Source: Lachnospiraceae bacterium
GTDB lineage: Bacteria; Bacillota; Clostridia; Lachnospirales; Lachnospiraceae
Length of the DNA stretch: 64,000 nt
Direction of reading: 5' to 3'
Assembly (NCBI GenBank): GCA_022791755.1
Contig: JAAVZR010000016.1
Location: 124,001-188,000, forward strand
In this document: piece after piece, positions 43,240-51,327 of the stretch
How positions within the stretch are numbered: the stretch's first letter is position 1
Layout of the letters: each line of letters begins with the position of its first letter
Notes under the pieces: generated by a model
The model's database searches: none
What the model was told of the DNA's origin: nothing
Seen by the model: the letters and a program-made list of their open reading frames with translations, nothing else
Program-made: the position numbers and the translations under genes

Positions 43240-44154
43240 ATGCCGGATCAGAAGACAGAAAACACACAGGAAAAGAAGACGGCTTCCAGGAAGAGGAAGA
43301 GGCGTCCTTCCGTTGTCTGGCGCCTTGTTATGCTGGCCGCTGTGGCGGTGCTGGTTTTCTCACTGTGGCAGCTGGTCAGAGTCTTTCAGAATTACCGGGA
43401 GGTGGATGAGGATTACGGCAGTATCACGGCTCAGATGGAGAAGCGCAGCGTCCCGGTGCCTGTGACGACGGCAGCCCCCGGGGAGGAGAGCGAATCGAAC
43501 GCGCAGGAGAAGGAGCCGGGAGAGGAGTCGGAGGAGGGAGAGACCGGGCAGGAATTGGTCATGGCCGTTCCGCAGGAGACCGAGGAGCCTTATGAGCTGA
43601 CCGTGCCGGATTTTGACTATCTGCGCGGTGTCAACGAGTATGTCATCGGCTGGATTCAGATCCCTGGCACGAAGATCAATTATCCCGTTGTGCAGGGGAC
43701 GGATAACGAATATTGGCTGTCACATACATTTGAGAATAAGGAGAAGTTCTGCGGTGCGATCTTTATGGATGCCGGAATCGAGGACCGATTTGACGATAAA
43801 AACCCGATTATTTACGGCCATAACCTGCGAAGCGGGTCCATGTTCAGCCGTCTGAACCGTTATGCGGAGAAGGAATTTTGGGACGAGAATCCGTATATCT
43901 ATATCACTACACCGGATGAATTGATTATCTGCCAGGTATTTTCGGCCTATCAGACGACGGCGGATGCAGATATCTATTATTTTGGTTTTGGCAGCGACGA
44001 CCAGTTTCAGGCGTACATAGACCGGGTGACCTCGTACTCCGTGTACGACGCAGGCATCACGGTCACGAAGGAAGACAGTATTGTCACATTGTCCACCTGT
44101 GCCAATGATGTGACACAGCGTTTTGTGGTACATGCCAAAAGAATCCAGAATTAA
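43240..44154 (+). CDS. srtB: Class B sortase
   Basis: 304 aa. One N-terminal membrane helix (~28-48) is followed by a Glu-rich linker and the sortase domain (~120-304). Catalytic residues are the His in IIYGHNLRSGSMF, the Cys in TLSTC and the Arg in TQRFVVHAKR. WIQIPGTKINYPVVQG is typical of class B. It joins surface proteins with an NP(Q/K)TN-like signal to the wall or to each other. No substrate with such a tail is visible in the window. AGGAAAGAGAGG precedes the start. Confidence 0.93.
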   Translation: MPDQKTENTQEKKTASRKRKRRPSVVWRLVMLAAVAVLVFSLWQLVRVFQNYREVDEDYGSITAQMEKRSVPVPVTTAAPGEESESNAQEKEPGEESEEGETGQELVMAVPQETEEPYELTVPDFDYLRGVNEYVIGWIQIPGTKINYPVVQGTDNEYWLSHTFENKEKFCGAIFMDAGIEDRFDDKNPIIYGHNLRSGSMFSRLNRYAEKEFWDENPYIYITTPDELIICQVFSAYQTTADADIYYFGFGSDDQFQAYIDRVTSYSVYDAGITVTKEDSIVTLSTCANDVTQRFVVHAKRIQN

Positions 44155-44163
44155 AAAAAGTGC

Positions 44164-44192
44164 TTGCATTTTGACCGGGGATGGTGTAACGT
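44164..44192 (+). promoter_or_regulatory. Possible promoter of glnN
   Basis: TTGCAT, a 17-base spacer and TAACGT, ten bases after the sortase stop. Confidence 0.45.
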
Positions 44193-44242
44193 AGGGACAT
44201 GAGGAAACGGTATTCCCCGGAAAAACTGAGCTGTTGACAAAC

Positions 44243-44278
44243 AAAGATGTTCCTGTGGGACATCTTTCTTTATCTTTT
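44243..44278 (+). terminator. Terminator or attenuator in the glnN leader
   Basis: AAAGATGTTCC pairs with GGGACATCTTT (one G-U), with a TGT loop, followed by CTTTATCTTTT. It ends srtB transcription or attenuates transcripts from the 44164 promoter into glnN. Confidence 0.65.
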
Positions 44279-44358
44279 GGGAAAGTATCCAAAAATGTGC
44301 CGGGCTCCTGTGGTCGGTTCGGGCTTGGCCGGGCGAGGAAGGAGAGGATGATACATCT

Positions 44359-46473
44359 ATGAATGAAAAGATTAATGTGACAGATATTTTTGGCGCTGAC
44401 GTATTTAGTGATTCTGTCATGAGAGAACGTCTGCCGAAGAAAGTGTATGCCGAGGTGAAGAGGACGGTGGAGACAGGGGCGGATATGTCCCTGGCCACGG
44501 CTGACGTGGTGGCCAACGCCATGAAAGACTGGGCGGTGGAGCGGGGGGCGACCCATTATACCCACTGGTTTCAGCCGCTGACCGGCATCACGGCGGAGAA
44601 GCATGACTCCTTTGTGACGGCTCCGAAGAATGGAAAGACGATTCTGGAATTCTCCGGTAAGGAGCTGATTAAGGGGGAGCCGGACGCCTCCTCCTTTCCC
44701 TCCGGAGGTCTGCGCGCCACCTTTGAGGCCAGAGGCTATACGGCCTGGGACTGCACTTCCCCGGCTTTTTTGAGAGAGGACGCCACGGGCGTGATTCTGT
44801 GCATTCCGACGGCCTTTTGTTCCTACACCGGAGAGGCGCTGGATAAGAAGACGCCGCTGCTGCGTTCCATAGAGGCGGTCGGCAGCCAGGCTCTGCGGAT
44901 TCTGAAATTATTTGGCAATACCACATCCACCAGGGTGACGCCCAGCGTGGGGGCGGAGCAGGAATATTTCCTGATAGACCGGGATAAATATCTCCAGAGA
45001 AAGGACCTGATCTATGCGGGCCGTACGCTGTTCGGCGCCGCGGCGCCCAAGGGACAGGAGCTGGAGGACCACTATTTTGGCACGATCCGGGAACGGATCG
45101 GCGCATACATGAAGGATCTGAACATCGAGCTGTGGAAGCTGGGGATCCCGGCGAAGACCCAGCACAATGAGGCGGCTCCCGCCCAGCATGAGCTGGCCCC
45201 GATCTATGAACAGGCCAATATCGCTGTGGATCATAATCAACTGGTGATGGAGACGATGAAAAAGGTGGCTGGCCGTCATAATATGACCTGCCTGCTCCAT
45301 GAGAAGCCCTTTGCAGGTGTCAATGGTTCCGGCAAGCACAATAACTGGTCTCTGACCAGCGATGACGGCATCAATATGCTGGACCCCGGTAAGACGCCCC
45401 ATGAGAACATCCAGTTTCTGCTGGTTTTAGCCTGTATCATGAGGGGGATCGACATCCACGCGGATCTTCTGCGTCAGTCGGCTTCCAATGTGGGGAATGA
45501 CCACCGTCTTGGCGCCAATGAGGCCCCCCCGGCCATCATTTCCATGTTTTTGGGCGTGCAGCTGGAGGATGTGGTGAAGCAGCTGGTGGAGACCGGGGAG
45601 GCCACATCCTCTATCCGCGGAGGAAAGCTGGATACCGGCGTCCACAGCCTGCCGGTGTTGGCAAAGGATGCCACGGACCGCAATCGTACGTCCCCCTTTG
45701 CCTTTACCGGCAATAAGTTTGAATTCCGTATGGTGGGCTCGGCCGATTCCATTGCCGATCCCAACACCACCCTGAATGCCATCGTGGCCGAGGCATTTTG
45801 CCAGGCGGCCGACCGGTTGGAGCAGGCGCCGGACTTTGACACGGCGGTCCATGATCTGATTAAGGAATATATGAGCGAGCATCAGAGGATCATCTTCAAC
45901 GGAAACGGTTACTCCGATGAATGGGTGGCGGAGGCCGCCAGGCGAGGCCTGCCGAACATTCGCTCCATGGTGGATGCCACGGCGACTCTGACTACGGACA
46001 AGGCGGTGGCATTGTTTGAAAAATTTGGTATTTTCACCAGGGCGGAGTTAGAGTCCAGGGAAGAGGTGCTGTATGAGACCTATGCCAAGGCCATCAACAT
46101 CGAGGCTCTGACCATGATTGATATTGCCACCAAACAGATCATCCCTGCTGTGATCTCCTACACCACAGAGCTGGCCACCTCCATGAACGCCGTCACAGGC
46201 GCCTGTCCGGAGGCGGATATCAGCGTGCAGAGGGAGATTCTCATGGAGGTGAGCGCTCTGCTGTCCGATACCAAGGTGGCGCTGTCTTCCCTGAAGGAGC
46301 GTCAGACGGAGGCGGCGTCCTGCCCGGAGGCCAAAACAGCGGCTTTCTATTATAAAGACGAGGTGGTTCCGGCCATGACGGCTCTGCGTTCACCGGTGGA
46401 CCGGCTGGAGATGCTGGTGGATAAGAAATACTGGCCCATGCCTTCCTATGGCGATCTGATTTTTGAAGTCTGA
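44359..46473 (+). CDS. glnN: Glutamine synthetase type III
   Basis: 704 aa, the large GSIII form. It makes glutamine from glutamate, ammonia and ATP. GATHYTHWFQPLTGITAEKHDSF, SFPSGGLRATFEARGYTAWD, VGAEQEYFLIDR, GIPAKTQHNEAAPAQHELAPI and NRTSPFAFTGNKFEFRMVGS are family signatures. The distinctive C-terminal extension is present. The leader contains a hairpin with a T-rich tail that may regulate it. A terminator and two repeat elements follow. Confidence 0.96.
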   Translation: MNEKINVTDIFGADVFSDSVMRERLPKKVYAEVKRTVETGADMSLATADVVANAMKDWAVERGATHYTHWFQPLTGITAEKHDSFVTAPKNGKTILEFSGKELIKGEPDASSFPSGGLRATFEARGYTAWDCTSPAFLREDATGVILCIPTAFCSYTGEALDKKTPLLRSIEAVGSQALRILKLFGNTTSTRVTPSVGAEQEYFLIDRDKYLQRKDLIYAGRTLFGAAAPKGQELEDHYFGTIRERIGAYMKDLNIELWKLGIPAKTQHNEAAPAQHELAPIYEQANIAVDHNQLVMETMKKVAGRHNMTCLLHEKPFAGVNGSGKHNNWSLTSDDGINMLDPGKTPHENIQFLLVLACIMRGIDIHADLLRQSASNVGNDHRLGANEAPPAIISMFLGVQLEDVVKQLVETGEATSSIRGGKLDTGVHSLPVLAKDATDRNRTSPFAFTGNKFEFRMVGSADSIADPNTTLNAIVAEAFCQAADRLEQAPDFDTAVHDLIKEYMSEHQRIIFNGNGYSDEWVAEAARRGLPNIRSMVDATATLTTDKAVALFEKFGIFTRAELESREEVLYETYAKAINIEALTMIDIATKQIIPAVISYTTELATSMNAVTGACPEADISVQREILMEVSALLSDTKVALSSLKERQTEAASCPEAKTAAFYYKDEVVPAMTALRSPVDRLEMLVDKKYWPMPSYGDLIFEV

Positions 46474-46495
46474 GAAATTCAGGTACGGATGATAA

Positions 46496-46526
46496 AAAGG
46501 GACCTTCCCGGCAGGGGAGGTCCTTT
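46496..46526 (+). terminator. Terminator-like hairpin after glnN
   Basis: AAAGG(G)ACCT(T)CCC pairs with GGGAGGTCCTTT, with two single-base bulges. The trailing T-run is short (within the stem end CTTT). Confidence 0.6.
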
Positions 46527-46554
46527 GCTCTGAAAATGAAAAGGAGGTGGGCTG

Positions 46555-46587
46555 ATGTTGTACATCAGCCCGCTTATGAAAAAATGA
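46555..46587 (+). CDS. Short ORF / hairpin element, copy 1 (10 codons)
   Basis: AAAAGGAGG lies before ATG 46555, which encodes MLYISPLMKK and a stop. The start codon lies in a perfect 9-bp stem, GGGCTGATG / CATCAGCCC (46549-46571). A homologous unit occurs at 46774. Whether the peptide is made, or the sequence acts as RNA, is unknown. Confidence 0.4.
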   Translation: MLYISPLMKK

Positions 46588-46702
46588 AAAGAAACATTCT
46601 CTATATTATTTATCATACAGAAGAAAAGTGACGAAAAAATGGAAGCCATGTGAAATGTCGTTAAATGTTGTATGAACAATTTATGAACGGAGTCTGGCAA
46701 TG

Positions 46703-46739
46703 AAAAAGGAACCGTTTTGACGAGAAACGGTTCCTTTTT
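46703..46739. terminator. Strong bidirectional terminator between the two short-ORF elements
   Basis: AAAAAGGAACCGTTT and AAACGGTTCCTTTTT form a 15-bp perfect stem with a 7-base loop, with A and T runs on its ends. Confidence 0.88.
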
Positions 46740-46773
46740 CATATGATATAAAACAAAAAAGGGAGGAGAGCTG

Positions 46774-46830
46774 ATGCTGCAAATCAGCTCAATTATGAAA
46801 AAACATAAAGTCAGTAAGCATTTCTTATGA
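46774..46830 (+). CDS. Short ORF / hairpin element, copy 2 (18 codons)
   Basis: AAAAAAGGGAGGAG precedes ATG 46774, which encodes MLQISSIMKKHKVSKHFL. The start lies in a stem, GAGCTGAT / ATCAGCTC. Against copy 1, one G-C pair is replaced by A-T in both arms. The peptide ML-(Y/Q)-IS-(P/S)-(L/I)-MKK is shared. The region to 46964 otherwise holds AT-rich DNA. Confidence 0.45.
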   Translation: MLQISSIMKKHKVSKHFL

Positions 46831-46964
46831 TTATACTATACAAGGGAAAGATGAAGAAAAATTGTGGAGTTTGAAAACAAAATTTAAAACGATTGTAAAC
46901 AAAATATGAATGGATCAGGGGAAAATTCTGTGGTAAAATGGTGAGGAGAGGAGTGATTACAGAT

Positions 46965-48062
46965 ATGGTAGTAACATATAAATGTCCGGGCTGTGGCGCA
47001 GCCATGGAGTTTGACGGACAGAGGGGGAAGCTGTACTGTGACAGCTGCGGACATCAGATGTCGGTGGATCAGTATGAACAGCAGTACGGGAGCCCTCTGA
47101 AAGAGGAAGGGGAGGATTTCGATGAGGAATCTCCTCTGGGGGAGGACAGTTATACGCGGGCAGAGACAGACGGCGAAGAGCAGACGGTGCAGGTGCAGCT
47201 GTATCATTGCCCCAGCTGCGGAGCGGAGCTGATGACCGACGAGCATACGGCAGCGACGATCTGTTCGTTCTGTGGCAGTCCGGGGCTGATCGCAGACCGG
47301 ATGAGCGGTGTGCGAAAGCCCAGAGCAGTCCTGCCCTTTCGGATTACGAGAGAGGAAGCAAAGGAGCGCTTTCTGAAGTGGACGAAGCACGGCCTTCTGA
47401 CACCGCCGGAATTCACATCGAAGAACACGCTGGAGAAAATCGTTGGCATGTATGTGCCCTATTGGCTGTATGATTATCAGGTGAACGTAGCGCTGCGGGC
47501 CAGGGCTACGCGCAGCCGCACGACGGTAAGGGGAGATACGGAATATACATATACGGATCACTACAGTGTGTACCGCAGCGTGGATACGGCCTTTGAGCGA
47601 ATTCCGGTGGACGCGTCGGAGCAGATGGAGGATGCGGCCATGGAGAGCCTGGAGCCCTATGACTACAGCGGGCTGAAGGACTTTGATATGGCGTATCTGT
47701 CCGGCTATCAGGCGGAGAAGTATAATTTCACCAGCGATGAAGTACAGGGGCGTGCCAAGAACCGGGCCAGGGAGGCAGCCATCGGCGTGGCCCGCAATAC
47801 CATCGGCGGATACCACACGGTCAATGTGGTGGATCAGAGAGTGCAGATCCAGGAGCGGCATGTAGACTATGTCATGCTGCCGGTCTGGGTGCTGAACTAT
47901 CGCTATCAGAATCAGAATTACACGTTTTTGCTGAACGGGCAGACCGGAAAGCTGAACGGCCGGCTGCCGGTCAGCGTCGGTAAGATGGCGAAGTGGTTTG
48001 GGATTATCAGCGGTCTGTCCTTTGCGGGGCTGATGGCGATTGCTTTGATGGGGGTGCTCTGA
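46965..48062 (+). CDS. Zinc-ribbon protein (TFIIB-type ribbon family)
   Basis: 365 aa from ATG 46965 (MVVTYKCPGCGAAMEF), with GGAGAGGAG upstream; the track start nine codons earlier is less likely. Two zinc ribbons are seen: CPGCG...CDSCG (~7-28) and CPSCG...CSFCG (~80-105). A central beta-rich domain (~115-330) includes IVGMYVPYWLYDYQVNVALRAR and YVMLPVWVLNYRYQNQNYTFLLNGQTGKLNG. The C-terminus is one membrane helix (~340-362). Related clostridial proteins are uncharacterised. It is translationally coupled to the TPM gene (TGATG). Confidence 0.82.
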   Translation: MVVTYKCPGCGAAMEFDGQRGKLYCDSCGHQMSVDQYEQQYGSPLKEEGEDFDEESPLGEDSYTRAETDGEEQTVQVQLYHCPSCGAELMTDEHTAATICSFCGSPGLIADRMSGVRKPRAVLPFRITREEAKERFLKWTKHGLLTPPEFTSKNTLEKIVGMYVPYWLYDYQVNVALRARATRSRTTVRGDTEYTYTDHYSVYRSVDTAFERIPVDASEQMEDAAMESLEPYDYSGLKDFDMAYLSGYQAEKYNFTSDEVQGRAKNRAREAAIGVARNTIGGYHTVNVVDQRVQIQERHVDYVMLPVWVLNYRYQNQNYTFLLNGQTGKLNGRLPVSVGKMAKWFGIISGLSFAGLMAIALMGVL

Positions 48063-48952
48063 TGAAAAGGAAAAGAACGAGACTTACGGCACTGCTTCTT
48101 CTGATAAGTATCGCGGCGGCGCTGCTGTTATGCGGTTACGATAAGGAAGACACGAAGGTTTTTGATCAGGCGGGCCTTCTCACGAAAGAGGAGGAGGAAG
48201 CGCTGCAGGAGGATATCGTAAAAGCGGCAAAGAAGCTCTCCCTGGATGTGGTGATTGTCACGACGGATGACGCCGGGGGAAAGAGCGCCAAGGAATACGC
48301 GGATGATTTTTTTGATGAGAATCATTTTGGGTATGAGAAGGACGACGGCTCAGGAATCCTGCTTCTGATCGATATGGATAACCGGGAAATATGGATTTCC
48401 ACGGCCGGGACCGCCATGGAGACGTATACGGACCGAGATGTAAGCAATATGGTGAACAACGAGGTGCTGCCTTATATGAAGCAGGGAGACTATTACGGTG
48501 CCTGCCGGAAATTCATAGATGCGGCGGTGGAGTACGGAACCAATTCGGAGACGGCGAATAACGGGTATTATGACGAGGAGAAGGATACTTTTGTGGAGTA
48601 TACCTCGCCGGAGGAGAGAAAGGAGAGAGAGAAGCAGCTGGCCAGAGAGCGCCTGTTTTCAGCGGGAGGGATTCTGGGGCGACTGGGGATTTCTCTGATA
48701 ATCGGAGCGGTGGGCGTTGTCATAATGCTGCTTAATGTAAGGAGCAAAAGGGCGCCGGGAGGACGGGTTTACATGAAACCCGGCAGCGAGTATATCCGGG
48801 ACAGATATGACAGGCTGGTGAATACCACCGTTACGACCCGGCGAATCGAGAGAGAGCACAGCAGCGGCCGCAGCGGAGGAGGCGGCGGACACACCAGCAC
48901 CCACACCAGCAGCAGCGGCCGCAGTCACGGCGGCGGCGGCGGCAAGTTTTAA
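48062..48952 (+). CDS. TPM domain membrane protein
   Basis: 296 aa from ATG 48062, overlapping the previous stop by one base. A signal peptide or anchor (~8-25, ending LLLCG) may be a weak lipobox. The TPM (Psb32-like) domain (~30-165) shows VFDQAGLLTKEEEEALQEDI, DVVIVTTDDAGGKSAKEYADDFFDE and GILLLIDMDNREIWISTAG. A membrane helix (~207-225) precedes a Gly/Ser/His-rich tail ending HGGGGGKF. The pair with the zinc-ribbon protein suggests a joint membrane role, possibly quality control; function unknown. Confidence 0.85.
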   Translation: MKRKRTRLTALLLLISIAAALLLCGYDKEDTKVFDQAGLLTKEEEEALQEDIVKAAKKLSLDVVIVTTDDAGGKSAKEYADDFFDENHFGYEKDDGSGILLLIDMDNREIWISTAGTAMETYTDRDVSNMVNNEVLPYMKQGDYYGACRKFIDAAVEYGTNSETANNGYYDEEKDTFVEYTSPEERKEREKQLARERLFSAGGILGRLGISLIIGAVGVVIMLLNVRSKRAPGGRVYMKPGSEYIRDRYDRLVNTTVTTRRIEREHSSGRSGGGGGHTSTHTSSSGRSHGGGGGKF

Positions 48953-49002
48953 AAGCGAAAGAATCCGTATATACGGGTAGTAAAGAAAAGGAGAATGAGA
49001 CG

Positions 49003-49527
49003 ATGGAACAGAAGAATCCGGTAGTAACAATCACGATGAAGGACGGCGGCATAATCAAAGCGGAGCTGTATCCGCAGACAGCCCCCAACACAGTAAACAA
49101 TTTTATCAGCCTGATCAAAAAGGGCTTCTACAATGGGATCGGCTTTCACCGCGTAATCAAGGGCTTTATGCTGCAAGGCGGATGTCCTCAGGGAGACGGC
49201 ACCGGCGGGCCGGGCTACAGCATCCGGGGAGAATTCCGGCAGAACGGGTTCGATAATATGATAAAGCATGAACCCGGGGTGCTGTCCATGGCACGCACGA
49301 TGATTCCTGATTCCGCCGGTTCCCAGTTCTTCATCATGCACAAGGCAGCGCCTCATCTGGACGGCGCCTATGCGGCATTTGGCAAGGTGACGGAGGGCAT
49401 GGATGTGGTGGAGAGGATCGCGCAGACACGGACAGATTACAGAGATAAGCCTCTGGAGCCTCAGATCATGGAGAGCGTGACAGTGGACTGCTTCGGGACA
49501 GAGTACCCGGAGCCGGAGACCGTATAG
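49003..49527 (+). CDS. Peptidyl-prolyl cis-trans isomerase, cyclophilin type
   Basis: 174 aa. IIKAELYPQTAPNTVNNFISLIKKGFYNGIGFHRVIKGFMLQGG and SMARTMIPDSAGSQFFIMH carry the active-site Arg, Phe and Gln residues of cyclophilins. It has no signal peptide and should act as a cytosolic folding catalyst. AAAGGAGAATGAG precedes ATG. It lies 50 bases after the TPM gene. Confidence 0.95.
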   Translation: MEQKNPVVTITMKDGGIIKAELYPQTAPNTVNNFISLIKKGFYNGIGFHRVIKGFMLQGGCPQGDGTGGPGYSIRGEFRQNGFDNMIKHEPGVLSMARTMIPDSAGSQFFIMHKAAPHLDGAYAAFGKVTEGMDVVERIAQTRTDYRDKPLEPQIMESVTVDCFGTEYPEPETV

Positions 49528-49562
49528 AAAGAGAAAATTTTGGATTGTCAGGGCCGGGAGGC

Positions 49563-49594
49563 CGGCGAGGGAGCCGGTTTACCGGCCCTCGCCG
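49563..49594 (-). terminator. Hairpin at the convergent 3' ends of ppi and the GH25 gene
   Basis: CGGCGAGGG and CCCTCGCCG arms, with an inner CCGG/CCGG pair, overlap the GH25 stop codon. No adjacent T-run is seen, so terminator function is uncertain. Confidence 0.5.
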
Positions 49595-51306
49595 CTTTCG
49601 GTCAGAAGACTGGTGACGGCATAGAGCGTCTGTCCCTCGTAGATGACCCGGGACCAGCCGTTGGAGCCGATGGCAGTGCGTGTCACGAGATCGCCGCTGT
49701 AGATGGTGGCGATGACCTGAGAATCGTCCTCCGTGGTGGGCTTATCGCGGAGGTTCGTTTTTTCTTTGGCTGTCATGGTATCGTCACAGGGCGTCCAGAC
49801 GATATTGCGGCTGTCCACATCGGCAGGATCGAAGTCCGCGTCGGTGGTCAGATAGCTGGTCAGGGCATAGAGAGTCTGGCCGTTATAGTCGAGCCGGGAC
49901 CAGCCGTTGGAGCCAATGCCGGTGCGGTTCACCCACTCTCCGTTTTTGATGGTGGCCACGACAAGGGTTCCCTCCGTGCCTGCCCCGTCGCGCAGGTTAG
50001 TCTCCGTCTTGGCAGTGACCGAATCGCTGGCAGCCTGATAGACGGTGGAGACCGACGGCGCAGTGGGTCCGGCAGGCTGGTTTTCGGCTTCCTCCTCTGT
50101 CATCAGAAGACTGGAGATGGCATAGAGCGTCTGCCCGCCGTACTCTACCCGGGACCAGCCTCTGGTGGAGATGCCGGTGCGGCGAATCCATTCGCCGTTT
50201 GTCAGGGAGGCGGCAATGGTGTCATCGGAGACCGTGCTGGGTTCAGAGCGCAGATTTGTCACCTCCTTGGCGGTGACGAGCTCGTCCGTGATCTGAAAGG
50301 TGCTGTCTATGGGAACATCGTCCGCCTCGGCGGCGGCTCCGGGGTTTCTGGGAGAGGCGGCCTCATCGTATGCAAAATAGGCCACATTCAGGTCCACATA
50401 GGCGTCGATACCGGGGACAGTGCCCTGACTGGTATATTGCCACATGGTGTGATTGCCTTCATAGGAGGAGGCAGCGGTATCCGGGTATGGGCGGGCCGGA
50501 TACTGGGCCACCCATATGGGGCTTACGGCCTCGATGCGATCGGTGAGCCAGGCGGTCTCCTCCGCCAGGTCGGACCGGGAGGCATGAAACAGGGTCTCAT
50601 AACCGGCTTCCTGCATGGCTTTCAGGAAAGCGAGGGCACAGAGGGTGCGCTGTTCGGCGGAGATGCCGTACATCCGGCTGTCAGGGGAGAAAAATCCCTC
50701 GCAGTTATAGGCCACCGGATAGGTGACAGGATAGCCGGCCAGAAAGTCCGCAGTCCAGGCAGCCTCCAGGGCGGCCTCCTCCTCGGTGACGGCGGTGGAG
50801 AAGAAATAAGCGCCTAAAAGAATCCCGGCTTCGGAGGCATGCTGCAGATTATAAGCGGCGTAGGGATCCGCAGAGATTTCGCCAGTATCCTCGCTGCGAA
50901 ACCCCACGCGGATCATGGCAAAATCCACGCCGGAAGCGGCGGCCAGCTCCCAGTCAATACGTCCCTGCCACTTGGACACATCTATGCCCAGTGAGATGTC
51001 GCTTTCGCCCTGTCCGGACGGATCTTCCAGAGAGGCTTCGGCGCCGGGCTCCTTTTTGTGCCGCTGCGGATCGCCGGGAATATCGTCGGCAGGAAAACCT
51101 TCGGAGTCCGGACCAGAGGTGCGGGACTCTCCGGGACTGTTTTCGCGGCTGCCGGAGGTCAGCGTCTCTCCGACGGGGGAGGGCGCCGTCTGCGTATTTT
51201 CCTCCTGTCCTCCGAAGAGAAGGAGCCCTGCCGTAATGAAAAGAATCAGCGTCAGAACGACAGCGATGACAGCCGGCTGTGTCTTTGCCCGGTTCGGTTT
51301 ATTCAT
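49579..51306 (-). CDS. GH25 lysozyme-like protein with three SH3 repeats
   Basis: 575 aa. A signal anchor (~10-30) and a Pro/Ser/Asp/Glu-rich linker (to ~105) precede the GH25 domain (~108-310; SLGIDVSKWQGRIDWELAAASGVDF). Three ~75-residue SH3b-type wall-binding repeats follow, each with TNLR and NGWSR(x)xYxGQTLYA or close variants. It should cleave glycan strands of the wall. The expected catalytic Asp-x-Glu reads YNCEG here, so the aspartate is replaced by asparagine. It lies 21 bases behind the HAD gene and is probably cotranscribed. Confidence 0.88.
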   Translation of the reverse strand: MNKPNRAKTQPAVIAVVLTLILFITAGLLLFGGQEENTQTAPSPVGETLTSGSRENSPGESRTSGPDSEGFPADDIPGDPQRHKKEPGAEASLEDPSGQGESDISLGIDVSKWQGRIDWELAAASGVDFAMIRVGFRSEDTGEISADPYAAYNLQHASEAGILLGAYFFSTAVTEEEAALEAAWTADFLAGYPVTYPVAYNCEGFFSPDSRMYGISAEQRTLCALAFLKAMQEAGYETLFHASRSDLAEETAWLTDRIEAVSPIWVAQYPARPYPDTAASSYEGNHTMWQYTSQGTVPGIDAYVDLNVAYFAYDEAASPRNPGAAAEADDVPIDSTFQITDELVTAKEVTNLRSEPSTVSDDTIAASLTNGEWIRRTGISTRGWSRVEYGGQTLYAISSLLMTEEEAENQPAGPTAPSVSTVYQAASDSVTAKTETNLRDGAGTEGTLVVATIKNGEWVNRTGIGSNGWSRLDYNGQTLYALTSYLTTDADFDPADVDSRNIVWTPCDDTMTAKEKTNLRDKPTTEDDSQVIATIYSGDLVTRTAIGSNGWSRVIYEGQTLYAVTSLLTESGEGR

Positions 51307-51327
51307 GTTTCATAACTCCTTTTTGCT

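Noticed and set aside
44234-44239. TTGACA in the glnN leader as a -35 box
   Set aside because: No acceptable -10 lies 16-18 bases downstream; that position is inside the hairpin.
46479-46742. 87-codon minus-strand frame after glnN
   Set aside because: It runs through the bidirectional terminator and one short-ORF hairpin element and has no family features.
49540-50817. 425-codon plus-strand frame opposite the GH25 gene
   Set aside because: It is the antisense of the SH3 repeats; its internal repeats mirror theirs. The GH25 reading has clear domains and a signal sequence.
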